From positions 1 to 64,000 of the forward strand of contig CAZFRM010000014.1 in the NCBI GenBank assembly GCA_964521255.1: a stretch of 64,000 nt of DNA, given 5' to 3'. Both the position numbers and the translations under genes were made by a program. Source of the stretch: ZC4RG29 sp964521255. GTDB taxonomy: Bacteria > Bacteroidota > Bacteroidia > Cytophagales > Cyclobacteriaceae. Positions within the stretch are counted from its first letter, which is position 1. The number at the start of each line of letters is the position of its first letter. Shown here piece by piece: positions 8,412 to 16,726 of this stretch. A model generated the notes under the pieces. It did not search any database, was not told where the DNA came from, and saw nothing but the letters and a program-made list of their open reading frames with translations.

Positions 8412-8768
8412 TCAGGTCATCAACCCCATCTTGTATTGAAAGATGCCGGCTATGGATTGTGCTCTTGACTTTACTTCCGCAGCTTTGTCTCCTGCAAAAT
8501 TTTCATCAACCGTTTCTTCAAACAATGCAAGCCAGCGACTGAAATGTGATTTATCAATAGCAAGGTGTAAATGTTTTTGTAACGGATTACCACGATACGT
8601 CTGATCTCCCAAAAGCATCGATGACCAGAAGTCATACATAATGGGCAGATGATGCGGCCAGTCTACGTGACTGAACACCGGGGCTAGTAAAGGATCTGAT
8701 TTCACTTTATCATAAAATCTATCCACTAATATTTTAATGTCTTCTCGTTGCTTGATATCGTTCATCAC
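8412..8768 (-). CDS. Truncated hemoglobin, probably group III
   Basis: A 118-residue globin. The short 2-over-2 fold is recognisable from the B helix (LVDRFYDKVKSDPLLAPVF), the absence of a long D helix, and the presumed proximal histidine H75 in SHFSRWLALFEE. Group III truncated globins bind O2 and NO and are commonly linked to protection from reactive nitrogen species. It is the last gene of a unit with the TonB receptor gene: the start overlaps the receptor stop by 4 bases, indicating translational coupling. Position between the NO reductase and the copper receptor supports a role in NO handling. Family is sure; the exact reaction is inference. Confidence 0.88.
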   Translation of the reverse strand: MMNDIKQREDIKILVDRFYDKVKSDPLLAPVFSHVDWPHHLPIMYDFWSSMLLGDQTYRGNPLQKHLHLAIDKSHFSRWLALFEETVDENFAGDKAAEVKSRAQSIAGIFQYKMGLMT

Positions 8769-10771
8769 ACTCTTTGTTTCGTTGTAAATTTATAAATAAC
8801 ATTTGCATAAATATTTCTCCCCGGACGAGGTACGCCGCCCCAATCTAAATGTTCCCTGTAATAATTGTCGAAAATATTTTCGATTCCTCCATTTATCTGC
8901 CAGGAAGAATTTACTTTCCAGCCTGCCCGCACCGAGAGCAAAGAGTATGCTGGTGTTTGTTGTTCGCCGAATGATGTGCTTACATGATTTTGTGCTGCTG
9001 ACCAATCCCATTCAGCCTGTACACTTACCTTCTTTAATTCATAACGCAGTGACGTTACTGCCTTAAGAGGAGGAATAAGCGGCAGCGCTTCATTATCAGC
9101 GCGGATACCATACGTATATTTAACTGTTGTAATCCATTGTAATGATGGTAACGGACTGGCTAGTATCATTAAATCAATTCCGGCGAGATCAGCATAATTG
9201 ACATTTACATTTTGCTTCACGCCTTTTGCGCCAATGGTCATGGCACTTAGTTCAGGTACAACTTCACCCGTAATATAATTTTGAATTCTCTGGTAGAAAG
9301 GACTAACCTGAAATTCAAACTTTGATCCAAAATAACTAAGTGTAGTCTCCACATTCCATGATTTCTCTTTTTTTAAATCAGGATTACCCAGGTAGTCGTA
9401 ACCATCAAAACGGTTGAAGAGATAAAATCCATACCGTTCATTCAATGTCGGGATTCTCTCACCATAGCCACCTTGAAATTCCAACTGCACATTGGAAGTT
9501 AAATTATACTTGTAGTTTGCAGTAAAGGTTTTGAGAAACTGTGTTGATGTTTCAGGAATCGACGGATTGAATACTTGCCATTGCTGCAGACCAATTCCAT
9601 CCATTAAATGATCGGTCACTAAATCCGACCGAAACGCGAACAGAAATTTATTTTTATTATCGATACGATATTCCTGTTGAATAAAAAAACCGATGTTCTG
9701 TCTTCTTGTTTCGGGAGCAGTTTGCATGTACATGGGAGCGCCTTCTTCGGGATACATTGTCATTTCACCCAGTAATCTATTGGTAAAGTATTCTGCTTTC
9801 ATAATAGTTCTCTGTTCATGAAAAATGTGCACGTCACCTTCAAAAAACATTCCTGAGGTGCTGCTTTCTCCCGGCATGTCCATATGCATGGCAACATCTT
9901 TTCGCTTTGTGTCATCCATGTTATGACTAATGCTGTTATGGTAGACCTTTGCTGAAAAGTTATGAAAGATGAACCAGGGCGCTACTCTTCGATAAGTTGC
10001 AGAGTATATACCGGCAGTTGCCTTGCCAACATCCATTGGCAGCGCTGGATATCCGATATTCCATCCCTGGTCAAGTATAACATCGGCCTGTAGCGTATCA
10101 TGTTTACCCATTGTCCATTTCCCGGAAGTAGCAAAGTTGATTTTCTCATATTGTGAATAGAGTATTTCTTCACCACCGCCTGCATGATAATTATTGCTTT
10201 TTCGATACGTTAGATTAGCGCGGTAGGCACTTGCGTTTCTGCTGATGTTAAAAGATGAAAAATAATTTATTGACCTGGCTGATGATTGAAAATCCAAACC
10301 GGCCTGGCCATCAACACCTGGTGAGCCAACCACGGGCTGAGCAAGTTTCATATTGAGTGATCCGCCAATAGTGCTACCGAATTGCGAACCTTGCGTACCC
10401 ATTGAAGTTTGAAGCGCAGAAAGATTCATGGGCTCAACATAAATTGTGACAGGATCCATTTTATCCGTGCATGCGCCGAATATTTTCATTCCATCAATTG
10501 TAACATTGATCTGGCCATTGCTCAATCCCCGAAATACCGGTTCCTGTCCATAAGCGCCCCGCCTGATCAATGACACTCCTTTCATTCTTGACAAAATATT
10601 TTCCGTAGTTGCAGATGCATTTGAGCGATAAAAATTTTGTAATGTATCGCCTTCTGTCTTTACACCGTGTACAATGATTTCCGAAAGAACTTGAGTCTGA
10701 ATACTGTCACTTTCCTGCGCGTACAAAAGTGAAGAATGTAGTATTAGATATACAATAAATTTTGCTTTCAT
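8765..10771 (-). CDS. TonB-dependent outer-membrane receptor, OprC/NosA-like copper receptor
   Basis: A 668-residue receptor with a signal peptide (cut after LLYAQ, ~19), a plug domain (~25-145, with VFRGLSNGQINVTIDG) and a 22-strand barrel ending in an aromatic-rich strand. It carries C101-T-D-K-M105 in the plug and H283-N-M285 in the barrel. From memory, the Pseudomonas copper receptor OprC binds copper through a CxxxM pair and an HxM pair about 176 residues apart; here the gap is 178. A further Met/His cluster (MHMDM, 295-299) lies nearby. This strongly suggests copper import rather than siderophore uptake. It is transcribed with a copper-binding lipoprotein and a small membrane protein upstream and a globin downstream. 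Copper is needed for NosZ and for cbb3 oxidase, both encoded nearby. No CarboxypepD-like N-terminal extension is present. Confidence 0.88.
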   Translation of the reverse strand: MKAKFIVYLILHSSLLYAQESDSIQTQVLSEIIVHGVKTEGDTLQNFYRSNASATTENILSRMKGVSLIRRGAYGQEPVFRGLSNGQINVTIDGMKIFGACTDKMDPVTIYVEPMNLSALQTSMGTQGSQFGSTIGGSLNMKLAQPVVGSPGVDGQAGLDFQSSARSINYFSSFNISRNASAYRANLTYRKSNNYHAGGGEEILYSQYEKINFATSGKWTMGKHDTLQADVILDQGWNIGYPALPMDVGKATAGIYSATYRRVAPWFIFHNFSAKVYHNSISHNMDDTKRKDVAMHMDMPGESSTSGMFFEGDVHIFHEQRTIMKAEYFTNRLLGEMTMYPEEGAPMYMQTAPETRRQNIGFFIQQEYRIDNKNKFLFAFRSDLVTDHLMDGIGLQQWQVFNPSIPETSTQFLKTFTANYKYNLTSNVQLEFQGGYGERIPTLNERYGFYLFNRFDGYDYLGNPDLKKEKSWNVETTLSYFGSKFEFQVSPFYQRIQNYITGEVVPELSAMTIGAKGVKQNVNVNYADLAGIDLMILASPLPSLQWITTVKYTYGIRADNEALPLIPPLKAVTSLRYELKKVSVQAEWDWSAAQNHVSTSFGEQQTPAYSLLSVRAGWKVNSSWQINGGIENIFDNYYREHLDWGGVPRPGRNIYANVIYKFTTKQRV

Positions 10772-10819
10772 AATTTCAAACCGCGAGATGATCTGCTCTG
10801 GATCACCTCCCCTTAAAAT

Positions 10820-11641
10820 TTAATTCACCAGGATATCAAAGTATTTTTCTCCAATGACCGATTCATTTTCATCGATCAGTTCGAGGTTCAGTCTCCAGTC
10901 ACCCGTCATGGTAAAATTGGCCTTCCCTTTATAATGACCCTTTGCAAAATGTTGAGGATCCTGATTATTGGGTGATCCGTGATCCATCGAGGGCATCGTT
11001 GGTGTAAAGTTGATCGTAAGATTTTCTACCGGTATGAAATTACCTTCAGTTATTGTATAGACGATAACTTCAAAATCATTCACGCCAACTTTCATTTTTT
11101 CAGGGAAAAAGTATGACAAATAGTATTTGGCTCCTGTACCGGTCTGAAAGGAAGTCACGCGTGAAGAAGTTGTGTTTTTAACATTGATACTCAATAATGC
11201 TTTTCCAAAAAGGCCATTCAGATGATTGTGAATTTTAACTTCGAGGCTCCAGCTTCCCATGTCGCCGGAAGGCATGGTAAACATAATTGCAGAAGGAAAT
11301 AATTCATTCACTGCTTCTGATTCCGGTTCTTCAACGGGACAGGAATGTGACATGGTGTGCATATTCATCACGGGGTTTAGATGAATATGAGAATCATGTA
11401 TACGATTACCAGTTGTCGAATCATACAAAACAAAATACAATTGATTGTATCCGGCAAATAATTCTTCTCTTGCCCAGAGCTCAACTTTAGCACCGGCTCC
11501 CAGGGCATAGCCTTCCGTGATTTTAACAAGGCCCGCGGTAGGGTTTATTTTTGTTTCATTTTCTGAACAAGAATAAAAAAGTGTTGAAGCTGATAATAAG
11601 TAAAGTAAAGGCAATATGGTTTTAATGAAAGTGAATTTCAT
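10820..11641 (-). CDS. Copper-binding lipoprotein with YtkA-like domains
   Basis: A 273-residue lipoprotein: signal peptide with lipobox ending at C25 (LFYSC). Two beta-sandwich halves follow. The first (~35-155) contains HIHLNPVMNMHTMSHSCPVE, the second (~160-270) TPTMPSMDHGSP followed by HFAKGHYKG. Such Met/His clusters in paired YtkA/FixH-like domains are typical of periplasmic copper carriers. It lies 48 bases upstream of the OprC-like receptor gene, so a hand-over of copper between receptor and periplasm is a natural reading. Regulation is probably from the site at 12118. Confident about lipoprotein and metal-rich motifs; the direction of copper transfer is inference. Confidence 0.75.
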   Translation of the reverse strand: MKFTFIKTILPLLYLLSASTLFYSCSENETKINPTAGLVKITEGYALGAGAKVELWAREELFAGYNQLYFVLYDSTTGNRIHDSHIHLNPVMNMHTMSHSCPVEEPESEAVNELFPSAIMFTMPSGDMGSWSLEVKIHNHLNGLFGKALLSINVKNTTSSRVTSFQTGTGAKYYLSYFFPEKMKVGVNDFEVIVYTITEGNFIPVENLTINFTPTMPSMDHGSPNNQDPQHFAKGHYKGKANFTMTGDWRLNLELIDENESVIGEKYFDILVN

Positions 11642-11696
11642 GACAGTAGCATTAAATATTAATTGAAAAAATTATAGTGTGCGAGAATAGGAGGTA

Positions 11697-12080
11697 TCAG
11701 CACACGGTTGAAGGAGGATGAAAAATATCAGCGAGGAAGTTGTGAGAATAAAAAATAGGTGAAAATAATTGTTGCGATTTGTTGGTGTTGTTGTCTATCG
11801 TTTTATTAACGGGTGACAGCTCAACAACGGCTATTGGATAATCTTCAAAATTTATTTTAACAGGAGAGGGAGCGATGGGTTCCTGCATTTCATCATTCAT
11901 GGCCTTTATCCTTTGCATCAGGATGCATTTACCATCGCAGTGCAGTTCAGGTTTTGCTTTGTTTATACAATTTAATTTGTACTCTTCCAGTTTTACATAA
12001 TACTCAACTAACCGAAAGGCTGGCCTTACAAGCGCCAGCCCATATAATCCTAAAAATAGTATGGTAACTGCCCATCTCAT
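11697..12080 (-). CDS. Small membrane-anchored cysteine-containing protein, first gene of the copper locus
   Basis: A 127-residue protein from the ATG at 12080; a TTG four codons upstream is the alternative but would lie close to the predicted transcription start. One N-terminal helix (WAVTILFLGLYGLALV) is followed by a motif LNCINKAKPELHCDGKCILM, where three Cys and one His could bind a metal, then a low-complexity tail ending PPSTVC. Proteins with a similar CxxK.KP.L.C.GKC motif are, as far as I recall, common and unnamed in Bacteroidota near metal-related receptor genes. A perfect Crp/Fnr-type palindrome lies 38 bases upstream. Function unknown; copper binding or sensing is a guess from context. 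Confidence 0.65.
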   Translation of the reverse strand: MRWAVTILFLGLYGLALVRPAFRLVEYYVKLEEYKLNCINKAKPELHCDGKCILMQRIKAMNDEMQEPIAPSPVKINFEDYPIAVVELSPVNKTIDNNTNKSQQLFSPIFYSHNFLADIFHPPSTVC

Positions 12081-12117
12081 TTCAGTTGGCAATATCTGTT
12101 TCTATGTGAAACAACGT

Positions 12118-12133
12118 TATGACTTTTGTCATA
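12118..12133 (-). promoter_or_regulatory. Crp/Fnr-type palindrome before the copper locus
   Basis: TATGAC-TTTT-GTCATA is a perfect 16-bp palindrome, 38 bases from the ATG at 12080. A weaker promoter-like word (GATATTG on the minus strand) lies ~32 bp away. Confidence 0.6.
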
Positions 12134-12261
12134 CTTCTGATTAATTAGTGTCTGTCCATAATGTCAATCTTTCGCAGATCAATTTTATAACCCATTTGTT
12201 GATTCCAACTAGCACTTGCGTGTTTTGTCTGCGAGTACGAAGGATCTCTCTCATACATACC

Positions 12262-12493
12262 TGTCATCCTGCCTGCCCGACTACTGGCGGGAAAGCATGT
12301 GGGCATGGTTTGCGTGTATGAACCTGCCTGCGGTAGGCAGGGGATCGACCGAAATGAAAGCATATATTCATCGTTAGTAACCTCTAAGAACGTAGCCGCT
12401 ACCTTCGAAGGAACATCTTCCTGAGATGATTTTACTAACCATTGGGGGATCCTTCATCCCCTGCAGGCCGCACACATGCCTTCAGGATGACAG
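12262..12493. repeat. Dispersed intergenic repeat, copy B
   Basis: Bounded by TGTCATCCTG at 12262 and CAGGATGACA ending near 12493, i.e. inverted terminal words, so it resembles a miniature non-coding element. Internal words TTTGCGTGTATGAACC, CTCTAAGAACGTAGCCGCTAC and CTTCGAAGGAA match copy A in reverse complement and copy C directly. Bases 12145-12261, upstream of it, show no gene. Confidence 0.75.
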
Positions 12494-12787
12494 GTTTAGT
12501 ACTGGTTTTTACTTCGAATAGTTCGCTCTTCGTTAGAGACGTCTTTTTAAAGAGGAACTCTCGAAGGAACTCGCCCTCTCACCCTGTCATCCTGAAGGGT
12601 CGCAGCGCTTGGTTTGCGCGTATGAAGGATCTCCCTGAATGAAAGAATACTGCCATCGTTAGTATTACTTAAAACGTAGCTGCTACTATCAAAGAATCAT
12701 CTTCCTGAAGGGATTCTGCTGACCATTGGAAGATCCTCACCCCACAACATATGCATCCCCATCTGTAGTTGGGCATTCAAGATGACA
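12494..12787. repeat. Dispersed intergenic repeat, flank and copy C
   Basis: The 12494-12584 stretch (TTAGAGACGTC, GAACTCTCGAAGG, CCTCTCACCC) is the reverse complement of the flank at 7866-7953. Copy C starts TGTCATCCTGAAGGG at 12585 and ends AGATGACA at 12787, again with TTTGCGCGTATGAAGGATCT and AACGTAGCTGCTAC inside. The remaining bases up to 12938 show no gene. Confidence 0.75.
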
Positions 12788-12938
12788 ATTAGTCTAATGG
12801 GGTACGGCATCGATGTGTTACCTGCAGATATTTTAGTCTTTTATCAGGGTGAACCTACCAATACTGGCACGTAGGTCTACAGTTATCAGCAGGAGAAACT
12901 CATCTCCTTATTTACTTTATAGACAGACTCTAATAAGA

Positions 12939-13487
12939 TTACTCAGGAAGAAGAACACCATCAATAACATAAATTATTCCATTCGATGCCGGCACGGTTG
13001 CTATTACATTTGCTCCGTTGACCTGAATCTTATCTCCACTCTTTTTGAGGTTAACATTCTTACTGTTAACCTGATTCAAGGTCATGCTTTCCTGGATCAT
13101 CGATTCACGAATCACTCCAACATAAACGTGGTATTCAAGTATGTTCTGAAGTTTGAGTTTGTTCTCAGGCTTTACCAAATCTTCTACTGTGCCTTTAGGT
13201 AATTTTGCAAAAGCGTCATCCGTCGGTGCAAAGACCGTGAACGGGCCAGCGTTTGAAAGTGCATCAACATACTCGGCGGCTTTCAATGCAGCGACAAGCG
13301 TTTTGTGATCAGGAGATCCAACAGCCGCTTGTACAATGTTTTTTTGTGACTCGTCATCCTGAACAGCAGATTGACCAGCAAGCGCAACTTCTTCTGTACC
13401 GGATAAATGCTGTTGAGATGGTTTTGTACATGATATTGCAATCAATATCATGATCAACATTAAGGGAAAGGAAAGCTTTGTTTTCAT
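12939..13487 (-). CDS. Fasciclin (FAS1) domain lipoprotein
   Basis: A 182-residue lipoprotein: signal peptide with lipobox LIAISC (C20), a linker, then a single FAS1 domain (~50-180) with the H1 motif FTVFAPTDDAFAKLP and the H2-region LEYHVYVG. FAS1 domains mediate adhesion or protein contacts at the cell surface. It stands between the nos operon end and the copper locus, facing away from neither, and has its own Crp/Fnr-type palindrome 50 bases before the start. That places an adhesion-type lipoprotein in the denitrification regulon. The domain call is certain; its task there is unknown. Confidence 0.9.
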   Translation of the reverse strand: MKTKLSFPLMLIMILIAISCTKPSQQHLSGTEEVALAGQSAVQDDESQKNIVQAAVGSPDHKTLVAALKAAEYVDALSNAGPFTVFAPTDDAFAKLPKGTVEDLVKPENKLKLQNILEYHVYVGVIRESMIQESMTLNQVNSKNVNLKKSGDKIQVNGANVIATVPASNGIIYVIDGVLLPE

Positions 13488-13508
13488 AATTGGAATATTT
13501 TACTACTT

Positions 13509-13553
13509 CAAATATTAAGCTTGGCACATTTCGCTCATATGACTGAAATCATA
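13509..13553 (-). promoter_or_regulatory. Crp/Fnr-type site before the fasciclin gene
   Basis: TATGAC-TGAA-ATCATA at 13538-13553 is an Fnr-type palindrome. A minus-strand TATTTG word near 13514-13509 lies about 33 bp away, close to the spacing at the nos and NO reductase promoters. Confidence 0.55.
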
Positions 13554-13566
13554 ATAAATTATGATG

Positions 13567-14334
13567 TTACAGGTCTTTTTTACTGAATATTCTTAGCGAA
13601 AGAAGAAAGGGTGTGATCACCCATAGAAACAAGATAAATGTAGAGAATAGTATCCCGAAAGAGCTTCCAAAGAATTGCTTATAAAATGCGCCGGTGTAGC
13701 CCATTAATGCAGCGATATCCAGTTGAAGCAACATGATAACCCGCGCAAGATCAACCGGGTTTAGGGCGATCAGCGTAAGGGTAAGTTTTTCAAGCGGATA
13801 ATCACCGAAGGCATAAATAACCCAAAGTAAAAAGCCATCATAGATGAGAGAGAAATAGAACCAGAAGAGCAAGGCGATTCCTATAGCTTTTGCTTTATCC
13901 CGGGTCAGCACTGCGGCTAAAAATGCCAGTGAAACAAAAACCATTGTTAAAATTATTCCGCAGAAGAGCAAGGCCAAACCGCTGGAGCTTAGACCGTAGA
14001 TTACCATCGGTGCCCCTATCCCAACGGCGAAAGCCATGCAGAGAGAAAATGTTACCGCCAGGTATTCGCCTATGAATACAACTTTTCTGTTTATGGGCTG
14101 CGCCAGCATAAGTTCAATGAACTCATAAGAATTATAAAAATGAATGGTGGTGAAAACAATGCTCACTAACGGAACAACCATAAGCACTATATTCAGCAAG
14201 CTCATTACAACTTTGCCTGTATCACTATCCAGTTGAAACATGGCAAACGTGCTGATAAAAAGGAGGGCTGTGTAGAGCAATATAAACCTTGTTCTGAGTA
14301 TATCGTAAAAAACGTATTTGATCACTCTTGTCAT
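13567..14334 (-). CDS. nosY: NosY, ABC permease for NosZ maturation
   Basis: A 255-residue membrane protein with six predicted helices (first at ~15-35, last at ~225-245) of the ABC-2 permease type. In nos clusters NosY with NosF and NosD forms the NosDFY complex required to mature the CuZ centre of N2O reductase. It follows nosF by 7 bases and ends the operon. The sequence alone would only say ABC-2 permease; the order nosL-nosD-nosF-nosY makes the name safe. Confidence 0.92.
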   Translation of the reverse strand: MTRVIKYVFYDILRTRFILLYTALLFISTFAMFQLDSDTGKVVMSLLNIVLMVVPLVSIVFTTIHFYNSYEFIELMLAQPINRKVVFIGEYLAVTFSLCMAFAVGIGAPMVIYGLSSSGLALLFCGIILTMVFVSLAFLAAVLTRDKAKAIGIALLFWFYFSLIYDGFLLWVIYAFGDYPLEKLTLTLIALNPVDLARVIMLLQLDIAALMGYTGAFYKQFFGSSFGILFSTFILFLWVITPFLLSLRIFSKKDL

Positions 14335-14341
14335 ACCCTTG

Positions 14342-15070
14342 TTACCTGTTAATGGAATCTATCAATTGCTTTTGCCCAATCATGGTTGCAATGGCCTTTC
14401 CCAATTTTTTCTCCTGCGTTTCTTCCTTGAGCGCTTGTATAGTGTTATTGTAATGTACTTTGCCTTCGTAGATGTAAATCATATCCGTTGTCAGTTCATC
14501 AAGGTCGCTTAGTATATGAGATGAAATGATCAGCAGTTTTCCTCTGCCTTTTTCTTCCAGGATTTTTTCTTTCAGTAATTCAACGGAAACAGGATCGAGT
14601 CCTGCGGTAGGCTCATCCAGAATAAGCACGGGTGGGTGAAACAGAAAGGCAAGAGCCGCGCTAACCTTTTGCCGGGTTCCGCCGGATAACGCGTGCATAC
14701 GCTTGTCGTAAATCTTATATAATTTGAATGCTTCAATAAGACTGTCATCCAACTCGGATGGATTCTTTCGTATATTTTTCATCATATCGATCAACTGGCC
14801 AATCGTCATGTTTTCCGGGTACCGGCCGATTTGTGGCATGTACCCGATATTCTCACGGTACCTCCAATCTTTCGCTATGCTTTTATTATCAAAAATGATT
14901 TCCCCATTAGAAGGAATGACAAGACCAAGAATACTTTTGATTAAAGTAGTTTTTCCTGAACCATTGGGGCCAACCAGGGCATACGATTTTCCCATCGACA
15001 AATCGAGTTCAACATTTTTCAATGCGCTTAGCTTTCCGAATTTCTTATTAACCTTCTTTATCGAAATCAT
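14342..15070 (-). CDS. nosF: NosF, ABC ATPase for NosZ maturation
   Basis: A 242-residue ATPase. Walker A GPNGSGKTT (~34-42), the ABC signature LSGGTRQKV (~128-136) and Walker B VLILDEPTAGLDP (~149-161) are all intact. It overlaps the nosD stop by 23 bases and is followed closely by nosY. It powers NosDFY during copper-sulfur centre assembly of NosZ. Confidence 0.95.
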   Translation of the reverse strand: MISIKKVNKKFGKLSALKNVELDLSMGKSYALVGPNGSGKTTLIKSILGLVIPSNGEIIFDNKSIAKDWRYRENIGYMPQIGRYPENMTIGQLIDMMKNIRKNPSELDDSLIEAFKLYKIYDKRMHALSGGTRQKVSAALAFLFHPPVLILDEPTAGLDPVSVELLKEKILEEKGRGKLLIISSHILSDLDELTTDMIYIYEGKVHYNNTIQALKEETQEKKLGKAIATMIGQKQLIDSINR

Positions 15071-16295
15071 AGGGTTTCATTGCAGGGAAATTATCTTTCA
15101 AATTTTCTGGTGTAATTGCCGGTATTGCTCTCTCCGCCTTATCGATCAACAACACAAGAAAACTTCTCCATAGAAGTACGGCTGTCGGCATTCGTTCCAC
15201 GATCATTGAATACATGCTTACGGGCCGATGGGGAATATCTCCTGTATTGTCTTTGTTCAGATCATATCCTTCATAACGATCCCAATAATTTCCATCCATC
15301 GTATTCAGTACAAGGCTTCCGTTTGTGGCTACATCAAAAGTGTTTGATGAGAAATTGTTTTTCTTAAAATCGTTGTCATCACAACTAGCCTGTAGCTTAA
15401 TAGCGTAACCGTTATTCGCGAACAAATTTTCTTTAAATTCTATGCGGCTTGATCCTTCCATGTAGATACCTGTTGAATTCTCAATAAACCTGTTTCCTGT
15501 CACAAAGCTATCACGAATATCTTTCAGCAGTAAACCATAAGAAGACGGTCCCCAGTTATGCTGAAAAAGATTGTTGATCATTTTTACCCCCTTGGTATAC
15601 ATCACCGATACGCCCGCTCCATTGTTGATAAAAGCGTTATTTCTATACTCGTCATCATGTGAAAACATAAAATGGAGGCCATACCGGATATTACCTTCAC
15701 TGTGATTGTTGATGATCAGCGAATTTGTAACAAATTCAAAATATATCCCATCGCGATGTCCTTTTATTATATTGTCTTTGATGGTGATATGGTTGCATTT
15801 CCAGAGATGAATACCGTTTCCAATTTCGTGTTCGGCTATCGCATCGGATTCAAGTACATTACCTTCAATGGTTGATTGAGATGAATTTGAAAAATGGATA
15901 CCGAAAAAAGCATTATCCAAAATATTGTTGGTGATCCTTATTCCTTTGCCATTCATTACTTTAATGGCGGCAATGTCATTCATGCTGGCTGTACCTGTGT
16001 CTATTAGTTTAAGCCCTGATACGGTTACATTGTCAGCATTAAGCGTGAATATTTCATACTTATTCTCACCATCAAAAACGGGATAATCTTCGCCAAGAAT
16101 AACGATTGGTTTATTGACGACCAGATTTCCTTCCCGGTATAATCCCGGTTTTACCAGTATAGTATCCCCTGCGTTAGCTACGCTGATTGCACCCCTGAGC
16201 GTTTGATATTTCTCCCGGGGCCCGACAGTGATCGTACCCGCGAACAAATAAGCAGCATCGAACCAAAATAAGATGATGAATAATGCAGATCTCAT
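15048..16295 (-). CDS. nosD: NosD, periplasmic beta-helix copper/sulfur maturation factor
   Basis: A 415-residue protein with a signal peptide (~1-20) and repeated right-handed beta-helix turns (CASH/PbH1 type: GIRITNNILDNA, STIEGNVLES, HITIKDNIIKG and similar, ~60-340). The C-terminus has a hydrophobic segment (~365-390) that may contact the membrane partner NosY. NosD is the periplasmic part of NosDFY and exchanges copper with NosL. It overlaps nosL by 4 bases and nosF by 23. Confidence 0.95.
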   Translation of the reverse strand: MRSALFIILFWFDAAYLFAGTITVGPREKYQTLRGAISVANAGDTILVKPGLYREGNLVVNKPIVILGEDYPVFDGENKYEIFTLNADNVTVSGLKLIDTGTASMNDIAAIKVMNGKGIRITNNILDNAFFGIHFSNSSQSTIEGNVLESDAIAEHEIGNGIHLWKCNHITIKDNIIKGHRDGIYFEFVTNSLIINNHSEGNIRYGLHFMFSHDDEYRNNAFINNGAGVSVMYTKGVKMINNLFQHNWGPSSYGLLLKDIRDSFVTGNRFIENSTGIYMEGSSRIEFKENLFANNGYAIKLQASCDDNDFKKNNFSSNTFDVATNGSLVLNTMDGNYWDRYEGYDLNKDNTGDIPHRPVSMYSMIVERMPTAVLLWRSFLVLLIDKAERAIPAITPENLKDNFPAMKPYDFDKEG

Positions 16296-16726
16296 TGTTT
16301 AAATTGCGTCACCAACTCTCCCCAAACCAGGTAAATTCCGTTTAATTGCTTCTTCGCATCATCCAGGCTTTCCTTTTTTCCGAAGGCTGCCACCTGGCTG
16401 GCCATCGGACTTTTAATCTCATTTGATTTCAGATAAAATGCATTTGCAGCATCAATGAGTTTTGCGGGTTGAGAGAAGTCGACAACAAGTTTGTGCGAAA
16501 AGTCTTCGGGCGAAACTTCACTTGAGTTATAAAATGTAAGCATGCAATTCACGTCATCAAACTTGTAGATCTTTCCTTTTCTGGTGACCAGTTCGGCACC
16601 AAACTTTTTATCCATTAATGTCATTTTGCAGTGATGGCATCCGTCGCTACCATATTGAAGCGCTTCAGGTTCCACTGTACATGAGAGTAAGACACATATC
16701 AGGATTCCCGTGAGTAAGATTTTCAT
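16292..16726 (-). CDS. nosL: NosL, copper chaperone lipoprotein
   Basis: A 144-residue lipoprotein (lipobox VLLSC, C16) with the metal motif C30-H-H-C33-K-M35 followed by MDKKFGAEL, and the conserved FDDVNCML. NosL is the Cu(I) chaperone delivering to NosDFY and the CuZ site. It overlaps both neighbours by 4 bases. Confidence 0.93.
   Translation of the reverse strand: MKILLTGILICVLLSCTVEPEALQYGSDGCHHCKMTLMDKKFGAELVTRKGKIYKFDDVNCMLTFYNSSEVSPEDFSHKLVVDFSQPAKLIDAANAFYLKSNEIKSPMASQVAAFGKKESLDDAKKQLNGIYLVWGELVTQFKQ

Noticed and set aside
12145..12642. Frames of 66-72 codons between the copper locus and the fasciclin gene
   Set aside because: Same repeat family as above; peptides are translations of repeat words and differ between copies through frameshifts.
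12849..13202. 117-codon plus-strand frame over the fasciclin gene
   Set aside because: It is antisense to a clear FAS1 gene and has no start context or homologous look.
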